Shown here in pieces: positions 1-7,329 of a stretch of 30,399 bases of DNA. Below the pieces are notes generated by a model. It was not told the DNA's origin, ran no database searches, and saw nothing but the letters and a program-made list of their open reading frames with translations. Source of the stretch: a virus. The stretch is from positions 1 to 30,399 of IMG/VR virus record IMGVR_UViG_3300030108_003432. One strand, 5' to 3'. Position 1 is the first letter of the stretch. Every line of letters begins with the position of its first letter. Both the position numbers and the translations under genes were made by a program.

Positions 1-684
1 GAACACCCAGGCACCCTGGTTGCCGTTGAGGAAGGCAGCGCAAACGCTGACAAGATGTTTCTTTGTACAAGCAACAAAGGCGGCACACTAAACACCACAG
101 ATATTCTCTGGACTAACATTGTTCCAGGCTCTGGCGGCACGGTTACAAACATCGCCACCGCTGGGATGGCGACAGGCGGTGCCATCACAAGCACCGGCAC
201 TGTCACGGTTTCGATTAACGGACAATCTGCGCTGGGCGCTTCCCCGGTAGCAGCGGATGAATTTGCCATTTATGATGCTGACGCTACAGCGCATAAAAAG
301 ATTACAACGACACAATTATTCGGTTCAACTGAACTAACAGCGACTGCGCGAGAGTACACGAAGACGCAAAACTTCAACGCTACGACATTGAGTGATGGCG
401 CAAATATTTCTTGGGATCTGTCGCAAAACCAAGTCGCCGTCGTCACGCTTGCCGGAAACCGCACCCTCGATGCGCCATCCAATCAAGTAGCCGGTGCGAC
501 TTACATCTTAATTGTCAAACAGGACGGCAGCGGTAATCGAACGCTTGATACCACTGCTTCAGCTTACAAATTTCCAGGCGGCACTGAACCAACCCTTTCA
601 ACCGGCGCGAACGCTGTAGACATACTGAGTTTTGTTAGCGACGGCAGTTCGATGTTTGGCGTTGCACAGTTGAACTTCTCGTAG
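1..684 (+). CDS. Tail fibre/spike-like protein, C-terminal part (5' truncated)
   Basis: The reading frame is open from the first base (E-H-P-G-T-L-V-A-V-E-E...) with no start codon, so the gene begins outside the window; a start at the internal ATG at base 55 would cut a continuous domain. The visible 227 residues are rich in T, S, G, A and N, with short beta-strand patterns typical of the receptor-binding end of podovirus tail fibres. The opening segment, up to the C-T-S-N-K-G-G-T-L-N-T-T motif, resembles a small repeated domain seen in many fibre proteins. No chaperone or enzymatic motif is seen. It precedes a second beta-rich virion protein and the lysis genes, as tail fibres often do. The role in host binding is inferred from composition and position. 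Confidence 0.65.
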   Translation, partial: EHPGTLVAVEEGSANADKMFLCTSNKGGTLNTTDILWTNIVPGSGGTVTNIATAGMATGGAITSTGTVTVSINGQSALGASPVAADEFAIYDADATAHKKITTTQLFGSTELTATAREYTKTQNFNATTLSDGANISWDLSQNQVAVVTLAGNRTLDAPSNQVAGATYILIVKQDGSGNRTLDTTASAYKFPGGTEPTLSTGANAVDILSFVSDGSSMFGVAQLNFS

Positions 685-693
685 GTTCAACAG

Positions 694-1359
694 ATGTTCA
701 CATTTCCAATCACGATGATGTCGGCAGAAGCCAGCGTAGAACTTTCATACGTGTTGTCTGACACATCGAGTTCAAACGCGACCGATTACTCTGGTGATTT
801 TGACGGCAAATCGATCGGCACAGCGGCCTCTGACCGCCAAGTAATCATTTGTGTGTATGGACCTCGGTCATCAGCAGGCGCAAGGTCTGCGTCAGTTTTG
901 ATCGGCTCAACCACTGCCACGGGACTGGTGACGGCGAATAGCAGCGGCGGCGAGTTCGTTGGAATTTTTGCGGGAACAATTACCAGCGGCACAACCGCAG
1001 ATATCGACGTCATTTTTAACAGTTCAATGCTGGGCTGCGCGATCTCAATTTACACGATTACCGGCGCGGCAACATCAGCTAGTGACACCATGACTAATGT
1101 GGACACAGACCCACTCGCCGGGTCAATAACTGTTCCTGCTGGCGGCGCAGTTGTTACTGTAGCTGGAGCGAGCTTTCGCAGCACTACAACTTTCAATTAC
1201 ACCAATGCGACTAAGGACCATGATGCTGTCTTCGACTCTGACTTTCATTTTTCGACGGCGCGATCAACCGCTAGCGGCACTTACACAATAACTGCCGATG
1301 CAGATGGTAACACGAGCGGTGATAGCATGTTGGCGGCTGTTGCCTTTGATGTTGCGTGA
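694..1359 (+). CDS. Beta-rich putative virion surface protein
   Basis: This 221-residue protein has almost no charge clusters and is full of S/T/G/A with alternating hydrophobic residues, as in a beta-sandwich or fibre-tip protein. It starts nine bases after the tail fibre stop, with GTAGGT upstream of the ATG; a second Met at residue 8 has no better ribosome site. No signal peptide or membrane segment is visible. The position directly behind the fibre gene suggests a tail fibre accessory or tip protein, similar in style to short structural proteins of marine podoviruses. I do not recognise a named family, so the virion assignment is inference. Confidence 0.5.
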   Translation: MFTFPITMMSAEASVELSYVLSDTSSSNATDYSGDFDGKSIGTAASDRQVIICVYGPRSSAGARSASVLIGSTTATGLVTANSSGGEFVGIFAGTITSGTTADIDVIFNSSMLGCAISIYTITGAATSASDTMTNVDTDPLAGSITVPAGGAVVTVAGASFRSTTTFNYTNATKDHDAVFDSDFHFSTARSTASGTYTITADADGNTSGDSMLAAVAFDVA

Positions 1360-1367
1360 GGTAATCA

Positions 1368-1904
1368 ATGGACCCACTCACCGTTGCCGCTGCCATAGCC
1401 GCCACCAAAACGCTGGTTAAGTCTGCTCGTGGAGTCCAAGAAATTGTTCACGGGTTAGACGGCGTCTTTCATGCACAAGACGAGCATGAGAAAAACAAAA
1501 ATCATAAACCCGGCAGCTCTATTGGTGAAAAGAATAAATCAATCCTTCAGAAACGTGCTAAGGATGACGGCTCCGAAACTTCTATGTCGGCTAGTGCCGC
1601 AGCTATAATCGAACAAAAGCAGTTGGATCAGCAAATCGCTGACCTACGCGACGAAATTAATCGTAAATGGCCGTCTAAGGCAGGGGAAAAAAGTACCTGG
1701 GACCAAATTTTAGATGAACGTGAAAAACGCATCGCAGAAAAAAAAGAACGTGAAAAACGCGAAAAAATTGAAGCGGAAGAACGCGCAGAGCGTAGAAAGG
1801 CTATGTTGCTTGAGGCGGCAAAAGGACTTGCTGTAGCAATTGTTGCTGGCGGCATTGCTTGGTTTTTGTGGTGGGCATATACAAGTGGACCGGCGGTAAA
1901 GTAA
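1368..1904 (+). CDS. Coiled-coil protein with C-terminal membrane anchor
   Basis: This 178-residue protein of unknown function has three parts. The N-terminus is Ala-rich (residues 1-30, beginning M-D-P-L-T-V). The middle (about 60-145) is highly charged, with long E/K/R helical runs such as E-K-R-I-A-E-K-K-E-R, so a coiled coil is likely. A single strong hydrophobic segment lies near residues 150-170 (L-A-V-A-I-V-A-G-G-I-A-W-F-L-W-W) with a very short tail. GAGGT seven bases before ATG decides the start. It lies between a fibre-type gene and the lysis genes, and a spanin-like or membrane-associated virion role is possible. The tail-anchored topology is unusual for a spanin, so I leave the function open. 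Confidence 0.5.
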   Translation: MDPLTVAAAIAATKTLVKSARGVQEIVHGLDGVFHAQDEHEKNKNHKPGSSIGEKNKSILQKRAKDDGSETSMSASAAAIIEQKQLDQQIADLRDEINRKWPSKAGEKSTWDQILDEREKRIAEKKEREKREKIEAEERAERRKAMLLEAAKGLAVAIVAGGIAWFLWWAYTSGPAVK

Positions 1905-1905
1905 T

Positions 1906-2259
1906 ATGGAACTAACAGCTGCTCATGCTATGCAATTTCTTATGTTAGTTGGAACTATCGCTGGGGGGTATGCTGTAGTTAAGTCACAATTAGCAAGAGT
2001 AATTGAAGATTTAGAAAATCATATTACAGCATCAGACAATCATAAAACTAAATTTGATGCTAGATTGGATGATGCTGAATCACAACGTGCAGTATTTGCC
2101 AGTCAAATTAAAACGCTGTCTCAAATTAATAGTGTAGCCTCTTTAGCTGAATTAAATACTAGATTAGCTAGACTAGAAATGGGGCATGAGTATCTAAGTA
2201 AACAAATAGATCGAATGCATTCAATGCATAATGGTAAACATCCACCTGTAGACAACTAA
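1906..2259 (+). CDS. Small membrane protein with N-terminal TM and coiled coil
   Basis: This 117-residue protein has a hydrophobic segment at about residues 8-26 (M-Q-F-L-M-L-V-G-T-I-A-G-G-Y-A-V-V) followed by a long, regularly spaced leucine/charged helix (about 30-105) and a polar tail ending in P-P-V-D-N. The ATG sits one base after the stop of the preceding gene, so translation is probably coupled. This one-TM-plus-coil shape resembles haemolysin XhlA-like phage proteins and inner-membrane spanins, and it lies immediately before the holin and lysozyme. A lysis accessory role fits, but no family-specific motif is visible. Confidence 0.5.
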   Translation: MELTAAHAMQFLMLVGTIAGGYAVVKSQLARVIEDLENHITASDNHKTKFDARLDDAESQRAVFASQIKTLSQINSVASLAELNTRLARLEMGHEYLSKQIDRMHSMHNGKHPPVDN

Positions 2260-2275
2260 TGAAAGATATTTAAAA

Positions 2276-2332
2276 ATGGTAGGACTTACGATAATAATTT
2301 TTCAAGTTGCTATTATAGGAGTACTTTTGTAA
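2276..2332 (+). CDS. 18-residue hydrophobic micro-ORF (possible)
   Basis: The frame ATG-GTA-GGA-CTT-ACG... encodes 18 residues, M-V-G-L-T-I-I-I-F-Q-V-A-I-I-G-V-L-L, which as a whole is long enough and hydrophobic enough to span a membrane. Its TAA stop overlaps the ATG of the holin gene (TAATG), the same coupling used elsewhere in this genome. Upstream there is only a weak GAAAG ribosome site. The stretch also contains the AGGAG site of the holin gene, so the peptide may simply be leader sequence. It would be an unusually small lysis regulator if real. Confidence 0.25.
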   Translation: MVGLTIIIFQVAIIGVLL

Positions 2333-2778
2333 TGCTTTCATTGCTAGGCAGTGTGCTTGGTTTTGGTACCAGCTTTCTACCCAAGGTTATGGATTACTTT
2401 CAAGATAAATCAGACAAAGCGCATGAATTAAAGTTAATGGAAAAGCAAATTGATCAGCAGAAAGCGCTTGGCGAAATCAAGCTTCAACATATGCACGTTG
2501 AAGCTGACATTCGCGAAGGCGAAGCTTTGCTAAAACACTCGTCCAACTTACAAGCAAAAGCTAGCCCGTGGGTAGTTAACTTAGCCGCATCCGTTCGCCC
2601 ATGTCTAACCTACCTTTTAGCGCTTGAGTTTGGTGTATTAACCCTATGCGTTAGTATGGATTGGATGACTGCTGAACAGTACAACATGATATGGAATGAT
2701 GAATTTCAAGCCGTTTGGGCAGCAGTCGTGTCATTTTGGTTTGGTTCTAGAACTATGGCACGAAAGTCTCAAACATGA
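2332..2778 (+). CDS. Holin, GTA-holin/3TM type
   Basis: This 148-residue membrane protein would time lysis by forming lesions in the inner membrane. It has an N-terminal hydrophobic/amphipathic segment (about 1-18), a charged helical middle (25-70) and a conserved block S-V-R-P-C-L-T-Y (about 87-94) leading into a membrane span (to about 107). A final span ends in S-F-W-F-G-S-R, the signature I associate with the GTA_holin_3TM family. AGGAG lies ten bases before ATG. The stop overlaps the lysozyme start (ATGA), giving a classical holin-endolysin pair. The family call rests on the vRP...fWFGsR pattern and context. Confidence 0.75.
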   Translation: MLSLLGSVLGFGTSFLPKVMDYFQDKSDKAHELKLMEKQIDQQKALGEIKLQHMHVEADIREGEALLKHSSNLQAKASPWVVNLAASVRPCLTYLLALEFGVLTLCVSMDWMTAEQYNMIWNDEFQAVWAAVVSFWFGSRTMARKSQT

Positions 2779-3215
2779 GGATTAATGAAGCCGGTTTGGA
2801 AATACTCAAATCCTTCGAAGGGTGGCGACCCAACGTCTATCATTGCGGTGCAAGATGGACTATCGGGTGGGGCAGTACGTATGATCTTAACGGCGATCGT
2901 ATTACCCCTAATCACCCTGATATTGATGAAGTCGAAGGCGAAGCTTTGCTCCGACAAGAAATACGCCATGTTGAAAGAACAATTACACGAGTTGTCAAAG
3001 CACCTTTAAATGAAAATCAATTCTCTGCTTTGTGTTCATTTACTTATAACGTAGGAAGTGGTAATTTTTTTCGCAGTACTATGCGTCAAAAAATATCTCG
3101 TTTAGACTACGAAGGTGCAGCTGATGAGTTTCCTAAATGGCGTAGGTCAGTAGGTAAAATTCTTCCAGGATTAGTACGCCGTCGTATTTCTGAACGCGCT
3201 TTATTCTTGTCGTAA
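2775..3215 (+). CDS. Endolysin, glycoside hydrolase family 24 lysozyme
   Basis: This 146-residue muramidase cleaves the glycan strands of peptidoglycan. The catalytic glutamate is E15 in L-K-S-F-E-G-W-R, and the conserved T-I-G-W-G-S-T starts at T29. The D/C position of the triad appears to be C24 in Y-H-C-G-A-R-W-T. Many relatives have five residues between this position and the Thr, but here there are four, a one-residue shortening. The C-terminal half keeps L-N-E-N-Q-F-S-A-L-C-S-F-T-Y-N-V-G, typical of the family. There is no signal peptide or SAR segment at the N-terminus, so release depends on the holin upstream, with which it overlaps by ATGA. Confidence 0.88.
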   Translation: MRINEAGLEILKSFEGWRPNVYHCGARWTIGWGSTYDLNGDRITPNHPDIDEVEGEALLRQEIRHVERTITRVVKAPLNENQFSALCSFTYNVGSGNFFRSTMRQKISRLDYEGAADEFPKWRRSVGKILPGLVRRRISERALFLS

Positions 3216-3227
3216 TGGAGACAATAG

Positions 3228-3506
3228 ATGGCCAAAGATACAATCCTTACACGCATTGGAGTAAAAGGATATAACAAGCCTAAAGCTACACCAAATCACC
3301 CTAAAAAAAGTCACGTTGTTGTAGCAAAGGAGGGTAACAAAGTAAAAACAATTCGATTTGGTCAACAAGGGGTTTCTGGTGCTGGCAAGAATCCTAAAAC
3401 TAGAAAGCAAAAAATGAGGCGTAAATCGTTTAAAGCACGACATGGAAGAAATATTAAAAAAGGAAAAATGTCAGCAGCATATTGGGCTAATAAGGTAAAG
3501 TGGTAG
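3228..3506 (+). CDS. Small basic phage protein, DUF6321-like
   Basis: This very basic protein has 92 residues, with K/R clusters throughout. Characteristic blocks are G-V-K-G-Y-N-K-P-K-A-T-P near the start, T-I-R-F-G-Q-Q-G-V-S-G-A-G in the middle, and F-K-A-R-H...G-K-M-S-A-A-Y-W-A-N-K-V-K-W at the end. This is the pattern I recall for a widespread small phage family (DUF6321) of unknown role, perhaps DNA-associated or virion internal. GGAG eight bases before ATG sets the start. It is the last + strand gene of the left block, and its 3' end overlaps the convergent helicase gene by about 20 bases, leaving no room for a spacer terminator. Confidence 0.7.
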   Translation: MAKDTILTRIGVKGYNKPKATPNHPKKSHVVVAKEGNKVKTIRFGQQGVSGAGKNPKTRKQKMRRKSFKARHGRNIKKGKMSAAYWANKVKW

Positions 3507-4848
3507 CCATTATAGCATCGGCCACATTTTGTTTTTTTACCAAAGCTGATATAATTCGGTGATCCATTAAGTTACCTAACAAGTCAACGTACATTACCGG
3601 GTGATGTTGACCGTGTCGATGATTACGATCTTCTGACTGCACCCTAGCATCTAAATCATATACATTTTCATAGTATACTGATGTATAACAGGGAGAATTA
3701 TCGTTGCCTAACAACGTATGACCGTACTTAGCAGACGATATTTGGCATATAATTACCTCTTTATCACCTTCATTAAAATTAAATTTTGCTAACTCTATTT
3801 CTTGCTGAGACATGCCGCCAGCAATAAAAGTGCATCGATCCTTAAACGTTTCTACTAAAGAAAATACCGACCGTTTGTAAAAAGCAAACACTATTACTTT
3901 GCTATTTGCTTGTTCTACAATCTCTTCTACCACTTTTATCTTAGGATTGTTATCACTTGGCACTATAGTGTGAGTATTACCTTCTTCATCGATAATAAAC
4001 CCAGACCCTATTTGCTGTAACTTCATAGCTTGAGTAATAGCCATAGGTGCCGTTATACTGCCTTCCTCTATCTTTATTACAAAATCTTTGTGCATTTGAG
4101 TATACATTTCTTTTTGATTTTTAGTCATATCATAGTCTCTCGTAGAGTATGACTTGTCTGGCAAATCAGTCCATTCTTTCTTCTTAGCTCTAAAAGAAGC
4201 TGCGGTTAGTATTTGTTCTAGCTCCTTGCTATTTCTGCTACCAACAATCTCTTTACCAAGGTAGCCGCCCATAATACAAAAGCGATTTCTAAATGCGTAG
4301 GGGTTCCTAGTACCAACGTGTCCTATTACTTTTAATTGACCCCATAAGTCCATAGCGGATTTAGTAACCGGTTGCCCAGACAGCACCCTTACCACTTTTG
4401 CTTCTTTAGCTAAATTGATAGCCCTTTTAGTGCGCATAGCTCTTGGGTTTTTTAGTGCAATGGACTCATCAAATACTAAGTACACTGATCGTTCTTGCAT
4501 CATATCCGATAGTATTTTTTGCCCTTTTTTAGTAGAGATAGCTTCATAATTAATAGCCATCATAATGTTAACGCCTTCTGGTATATAAGGCCAAGGGGCA
4601 TAACTAATACCTGTTACGCCTTGCTTTTCAGCCTCTATCATCCAGTTAGTTTTAAGAGAATTAGGACACACAACTATCATAAAATCAACAACATCTTTGT
4701 AGATTAGGTCAGTAAATTCAGACCAACATACAGCCGATTTACCAAGTCCCATCTCCATAAAGTAAGCGTAGCCTTCTTTACCTTCAGCCGATTTTAAAGC
4801 TTCAAGCTGTACTTTATACGGCTTAGATGATAAATGCCATTTTGTCAC
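3487..4848 (-). CDS. SNF2-family DEAD/DEAH helicase
   Basis: This 453-residue superfamily 2 helicase/translocase has all the motifs. Q-like P-Y-K-V-Q lies near residues 10-14, motif I M-G-L-G-K-S at 33-38, Ia V-V-C-P-N-S-L-K-T-N-W, a DEAH-box variant F-D-E-S-I-A-L-K-N-P, motif III V-L-S-G-Q-P-V-T, and motif VI R-V-Q-S-E-D-R-N-H-R-H-G-Q. These are typical of SNF2-like phage helicases that move on double-stranded DNA. I chose the GTG at 4848 because it overlaps the upstream stop as GTGA and has AGGGG nine bases before it; a GTG three codons earlier (4857) is the alternative. It is the last gene of the leftward operon, directly behind the Z-synthesis genes. A role in replication restart, recombination or branch migration is inferred. 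Confidence 0.88.
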   Translation of the reverse strand: MTKWHLSSKPYKVQLEALKSAEGKEGYAYFMEMGLGKSAVCWSEFTDLIYKDVVDFMIVVCPNSLKTNWMIEAEKQGVTGISYAPWPYIPEGVNIMMAINYEAISTKKGQKILSDMMQERSVYLVFDESIALKNPRAMRTKRAINLAKEAKVVRVLSGQPVTKSAMDLWGQLKVIGHVGTRNPYAFRNRFCIMGGYLGKEIVGSRNSKELEQILTAASFRAKKKEWTDLPDKSYSTRDYDMTKNQKEMYTQMHKDFVIKIEEGSITAPMAITQAMKLQQIGSGFIIDEEGNTHTIVPSDNNPKIKVVEEIVEQANSKVIVFAFYKRSVFSLVETFKDRCTFIAGGMSQQEIELAKFNFNEGDKEVIICQISSAKYGHTLLGNDNSPCYTSVYYENVYDLDARVQSEDRNHRHGQHHPVMYVDLLGNLMDHRIISALVKKQNVADAIMATTLPY

Positions 4849-5435
4849 TTTACCCACCCCTTTGTAGTCATAGTTTTAGTACGCACCGGGTCTAAAATCT
4901 TCCCCATAAACATATCATAAAGACCGTTGCCGGGGTTGCCGTCTATTAAGTTGCACACCTCTTTGAGACTATGAATTAATTCTCTCTGTAACGTTGGTAT
5001 AGTGTCATTACCAAGATCAGTTTCATCAGATAAAAACATACACGCCTCAAATAAATCAGCTGCCTTAAGTATGTTTTTTTCGTCCATATCAAGAGGTATA
5101 TTTGTTAACCCACTAAGGTCCTCTAAAAGTGCGCCCTGCTGTATATGTAGGTGCCTCTTTTTTGCTGGTGCCGGTATATCCCCTGTTAGCATCTCGTCCA
5201 TGTCGTGCATTAAAGCCGCTTGGATTAACTTTAGTCGACGCAAAGGATCATACCCCAACCAACGGGTAATATAGTTAACGTATAGAGCAACATAATAGCT
5301 GTGTTCTGCTACATTTTGATTTTGAATAGTTCTAATAATTGTCCAACGTGGAACGTTACTCAGTATCCTTATCTGAGAGTCCAGCAGGTCTAAGGATACG
5401 AAGTCCTCTATCTCTTGCTTGCTCAACGTCGTCAT
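4845..5435 (-). CDS. datZ: HD-domain dATP triphosphohydrolase, DatZ-like
   Basis: This 196-residue HD phosphohydrolase is of the YfbR/DatZ type. Visible metal ligands and motifs are H45 in N-V-A-E-H-S, H77-D78 with E81 in M-H-D-M-D-E, then L-T-G-D-I-P-A-P-A-K (83-92) and D127 in A-A-D-L-F-E. R30-W31 precede the first histidine as in YfbR. In phages with purZ, the DatZ members remove triphosphate from dATP and so keep adenine out of the genome; YfbR members act on dNMPs. The placement next to purZ favours DatZ. The start at 5435 has GGGGAG upstream; an earlier in-frame ATG at 5516 lacks a ribosome site. The first 80 bases overlap the small gene before it. Sequence alone cannot settle dATP versus dNMP specificity. 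Confidence 0.82.
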   Translation of the reverse strand: MTTLSKQEIEDFVSLDLLDSQIRILSNVPRWTIIRTIQNQNVAEHSYYVALYVNYITRWLGYDPLRRLKLIQAALMHDMDEMLTGDIPAPAKKRHLHIQQGALLEDLSGLTNIPLDMDEKNILKAADLFEACMFLSDETDLGNDTIPTLQRELIHSLKEVCNLIDGNPGNGLYDMFMGKILDPVRTKTMTTKGWVK

Positions 5436-5562
5436 AATACATCTCCCCTGTTTTAGTGTCCTTATACATCCAAGATATGAGAACGTTGTTTTCTGACCAG
5501 TGGCCGTGCGATTCAAAACCGGGTGGCAAATCCTTAATCTTTGGTAACATCTTATTATTCAT
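5356..5562 (-). CDS. 68-residue protein of unknown function inside the Z cassette
   Basis: This is a small acidic/basic mixed protein with the readable blocks L-P-P-G-F-E-S-H-G-H-W and T-G-E-M-Y-Y-D-D-V-E-Q-A-R-D-R-G. The latter reads like a short substrate- or partner-binding module rather than random sequence. It starts inside the end of purZ (ATGAATAA overlap), and its 3' end overlaps the start of the datZ-like gene by 80 bases, so all three are translated as one block. A second ATG four codons further in is an alternative start. There is no membrane segment or catalytic motif that I recognise. Position is the only clue, and an accessory to PurZ or DatZ is possible. Confidence 0.55.
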   Translation of the reverse strand: MNNKMLPKIKDLPPGFESHGHWSENNVLISWMYKDTKTGEMYYDDVEQARDRGLRILRPAGLSDKDTE

Positions 5563-6634
5563 CTGCTGCGTCCTTAATAAACGGTGAAGTAGAAACATCC
5601 TCTACATTTGGTCCTCTGCTATATAACATGATTGGGTCTTTACGCATAATACGTTTATACTTAGGGCTTAATTGGTTTAATAGATGAGCTAAATCGTCAT
5701 TAGGCATATAATTTAGAAAGTTAAGGAATAAAATTGTTGGTCGATTTTCAGTAACGGCATCTATAAACTGCGCCCATGACCAAGTAAATACTCGCCTTAC
5801 CCGTCCAGTAACGGTAGTCATTTCTGCCGGTACCCCCAACTTTTCCCACGACAATTCATACTGGTCAGGATATACAGGGCCAGAAGTACCTATTGGATTG
5901 CCTTTACCGTCAAATATGCTTCCTACCCTAATAGGATATGTTCGCATAGACTGTACTACTTCACCTAAAAATGAGGCGTGGATACCTGCGTCACTTAATC
6001 CCTGCATTACTGTGCACTGTCTGCTAGTAGTGTATGGGTAAAATGGCCCATTTATAGACAAGCTGTACCCTTGTGGCACCTCAACCGAAACACGTGCACC
6101 ATTTTGTAATGATGTGTTCAAATCAACCGTGCCTATCAGCGGTAATAACTCTTTTACTTCACGGGCAATATTAAGACCTTTGCGTCCAATTTTAGCCGCT
6201 AAAGCAGCACCTACCCCTTTTTGAGTAGACGCAACGCTAGTAGCCCCAGATTCATGCATCTTTTCTTGAGATATGTGATCGTCCGTAATCACCGCTGCAT
6301 TAGGGTGTATTATTACACGATCAAAATCAATATTTAGAGTATCTAACTCTTCGAATAATAATCCTGGGTTAATAATAGCCCCGGCGTTTAAATATATCTT
6401 ACAATCTGGTTGCACTACTCCAAACGTAGGCATATGATAGCAGCAAAACCCTTCTTTGTCTTTGTATTTGGTCCAGTGTCCGGCGTTAGCACTAGCGTTT
6501 GTAACAGCATAGTCAACTTCATTACTAGGCTGGTGTGCTAAGTACGCCGCTAAAAGTCCTTTCCCTGTAGAGCCAAACTGTCCGTCTACCAATACAGCAG
6601 CTTTACCGCTATCAATATATTTAACTTCGCTCAT
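5555..6634 (-). CDS. purZ: PurZ, 2-aminodeoxyadenylosuccinate synthetase
   Basis: This 359-residue relative of adenylosuccinate synthetase is shorter than bacterial PurA (about 430). The P-loop reads D17-G-Q-F-G-S-T-G-K-G26. The catalytic Asp of PurA (G-D-E-G-K-G) is replaced by S22, the hallmark I know for phage PurZ. The N-A-G-H motif with its conserved His (H53) is kept. Known PurZ enzymes join dGMP and aspartate using ATP or dATP to give 2-amino-dAMP-succinate; host PurB then releases fumarate to give dZMP. GGAGAG lies before the ATG, and the start overlaps the upstream pyrophosphohydrolase gene by 14 bases. Neighbours (pyrophosphohydrolase, DatZ-like, DNA polymerase A) match known Z-genome phages. 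The substrate (dGMP rather than IMP) is inferred from the motif and the context. Confidence 0.93.
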   Translation of the reverse strand: MSEVKYIDSGKAAVLVDGQFGSTGKGLLAAYLAHQPSNEVDYAVTNASANAGHWTKYKDKEGFCCYHMPTFGVVQPDCKIYLNAGAIINPGLLFEELDTLNIDFDRVIIHPNAAVITDDHISQEKMHESGATSVASTQKGVGAALAAKIGRKGLNIAREVKELLPLIGTVDLNTSLQNGARVSVEVPQGYSLSINGPFYPYTTSRQCTVMQGLSDAGIHASFLGEVVQSMRTYPIRVGSIFDGKGNPIGTSGPVYPDQYELSWEKLGVPAEMTTVTGRVRRVFTWSWAQFIDAVTENRPTILFLNFLNYMPNDDLAHLLNQLSPKYKRIMRKDPIMLYSRGPNVEDVSTSPFIKDAADE

Positions 6635-6911
6635 TTTTATCTCTCCACATTAAGAATATGGCACAACACATCGCATGAGCTAAGTGATGAATATTCGTCT
6701 CTTTATCAACTCTTTCACCTAGCCGCCATGCTATGATGTGACGCATCATTGCATCAAAATACCGATCCCAATCGTCGCACTCTTTCCAATTATCAACACC
6801 ATACTTATCAGCGCCAAAATCAAATACCGATACAACGTCGTTGATAATCTCAAACGGTAACAACCGCCATCTCCTCTTTCCACCATCAAATTTCTTAAAT
6901 GGCTTAGACAT
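6621..6911 (-). CDS. dATP/dGTP pyrophosphohydrolase-like protein (DUF5664/PF18909 type)
   Basis: This 96-residue protein begins K-K-F-D-G-G-K-R-R-W-R-L-L-P and continues with F-G-A-D-K-Y-G-V-D-N-W, then R-Y-F-D-A-M-M-R-H-I-I-A-W-R-L-G-E and H-H-L-A-H-A. This string matches my memory of the phage dATP/dGTP diphosphohydrolase N-terminal family. In Z-genome phages an enzyme of this kind converts dGTP to dGMP, the PurZ substrate, and may also attack dATP. The start at 6911 has GAGGG upstream and overlaps the nuclease gene by 8 bases; the 3' end overlaps purZ. A second, MazG-type candidate for the same step lies at 11359-11655. Family call good, exact substrate inferred. Confidence 0.75.
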   Translation of the reverse strand: MSKPFKKFDGGKRRWRLLPFEIINDVVSVFDFGADKYGVDNWKECDDWDRYFDAMMRHIIAWRLGERVDKETNIHHLAHAMCCAIFLMWRDKNERS

Positions 6912-7329
6912 TTTTACCCTCTAACTTATCATACCAGTGTAGCATAGATTTGACAATATGGTCAACAGGCCAGGGGTTTGTCAAATCTATGCAATCGCAA
7001 TTATTGCCAGCAGAAGCATATTTTACATTTGGGTCAGCACCCACATATACCGATTTCTTTTGAGTAGATACCTCTTGAAGCAAAGCCCACCCGCAAGGCT
7101 GACCGGCACGAACAAAGCGTGATAAAGTCTCCCGCTGCAGTTCAGTAAGGCCTACTTCTAATTTAGATGTAGAAGCCTTTTTACATTCTACAAAAATGCC
7201 CTCGCGTGAAGGCCATTTTAAAAATAAATCTGGTATACCAGCTTGGTGACGAGTAGCTATTTTAAAACCAAAACCGTCATTTAGTCTGGTTTCCTTAACT
7301 AGCTTAGCTTGAAAGTCTAATTCCTTCAT
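6904..7329 (-). CDS. VRR-NUC / PD-(D/E)XK-type nuclease
   Basis: This 141-residue protein has the small nuclease core: E3 near the start (M-K-E-L-D-F-Q), R-H-Q-A-G-I-P-D-L-F-L-K-W in the middle, and I-F-V-E-C-K-K-A as the (D/E)xK strand. VRR-NUC domains cut branched or flapped DNA and often sit beside SNF2 helicases in phages; here such a helicase is four genes downstream in the same operon. The ATG overlaps the lipoprotein stop (ATGA) with GGGAAG upstream. The C-terminal third (after the nuclease core) has no recognised motif. A role in recombination or Z-DNA repair is inferred. Confidence 0.72.
   Translation of the reverse strand: MKELDFQAKLVKETRLNDGFGFKIATRHQAGIPDLFLKWPSREGIFVECKKASTSKLEVGLTELQRETLSRFVRAGQPCGWALLQEVSTQKKSVYVGADPNVKYASAGNNCDCIDLTNPWPVDHIVKSMLHWYDKLEGKNV

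Noticed and set aside
2785-3009. Second + strand frame inside the lysozyme gene, a candidate for an embedded spanin
   Set aside because: It has no ribosome site and no lipobox; it is best explained as a shadow of the lysozyme gene.
4845-5435. Reading the HD protein as a housekeeping YfbR 5'-nucleotidase
   Set aside because: The motifs fit both, but the location next to purZ and the pyrophosphohydrolase in a phage operon favours DatZ; only an assay can exclude YfbR activity.
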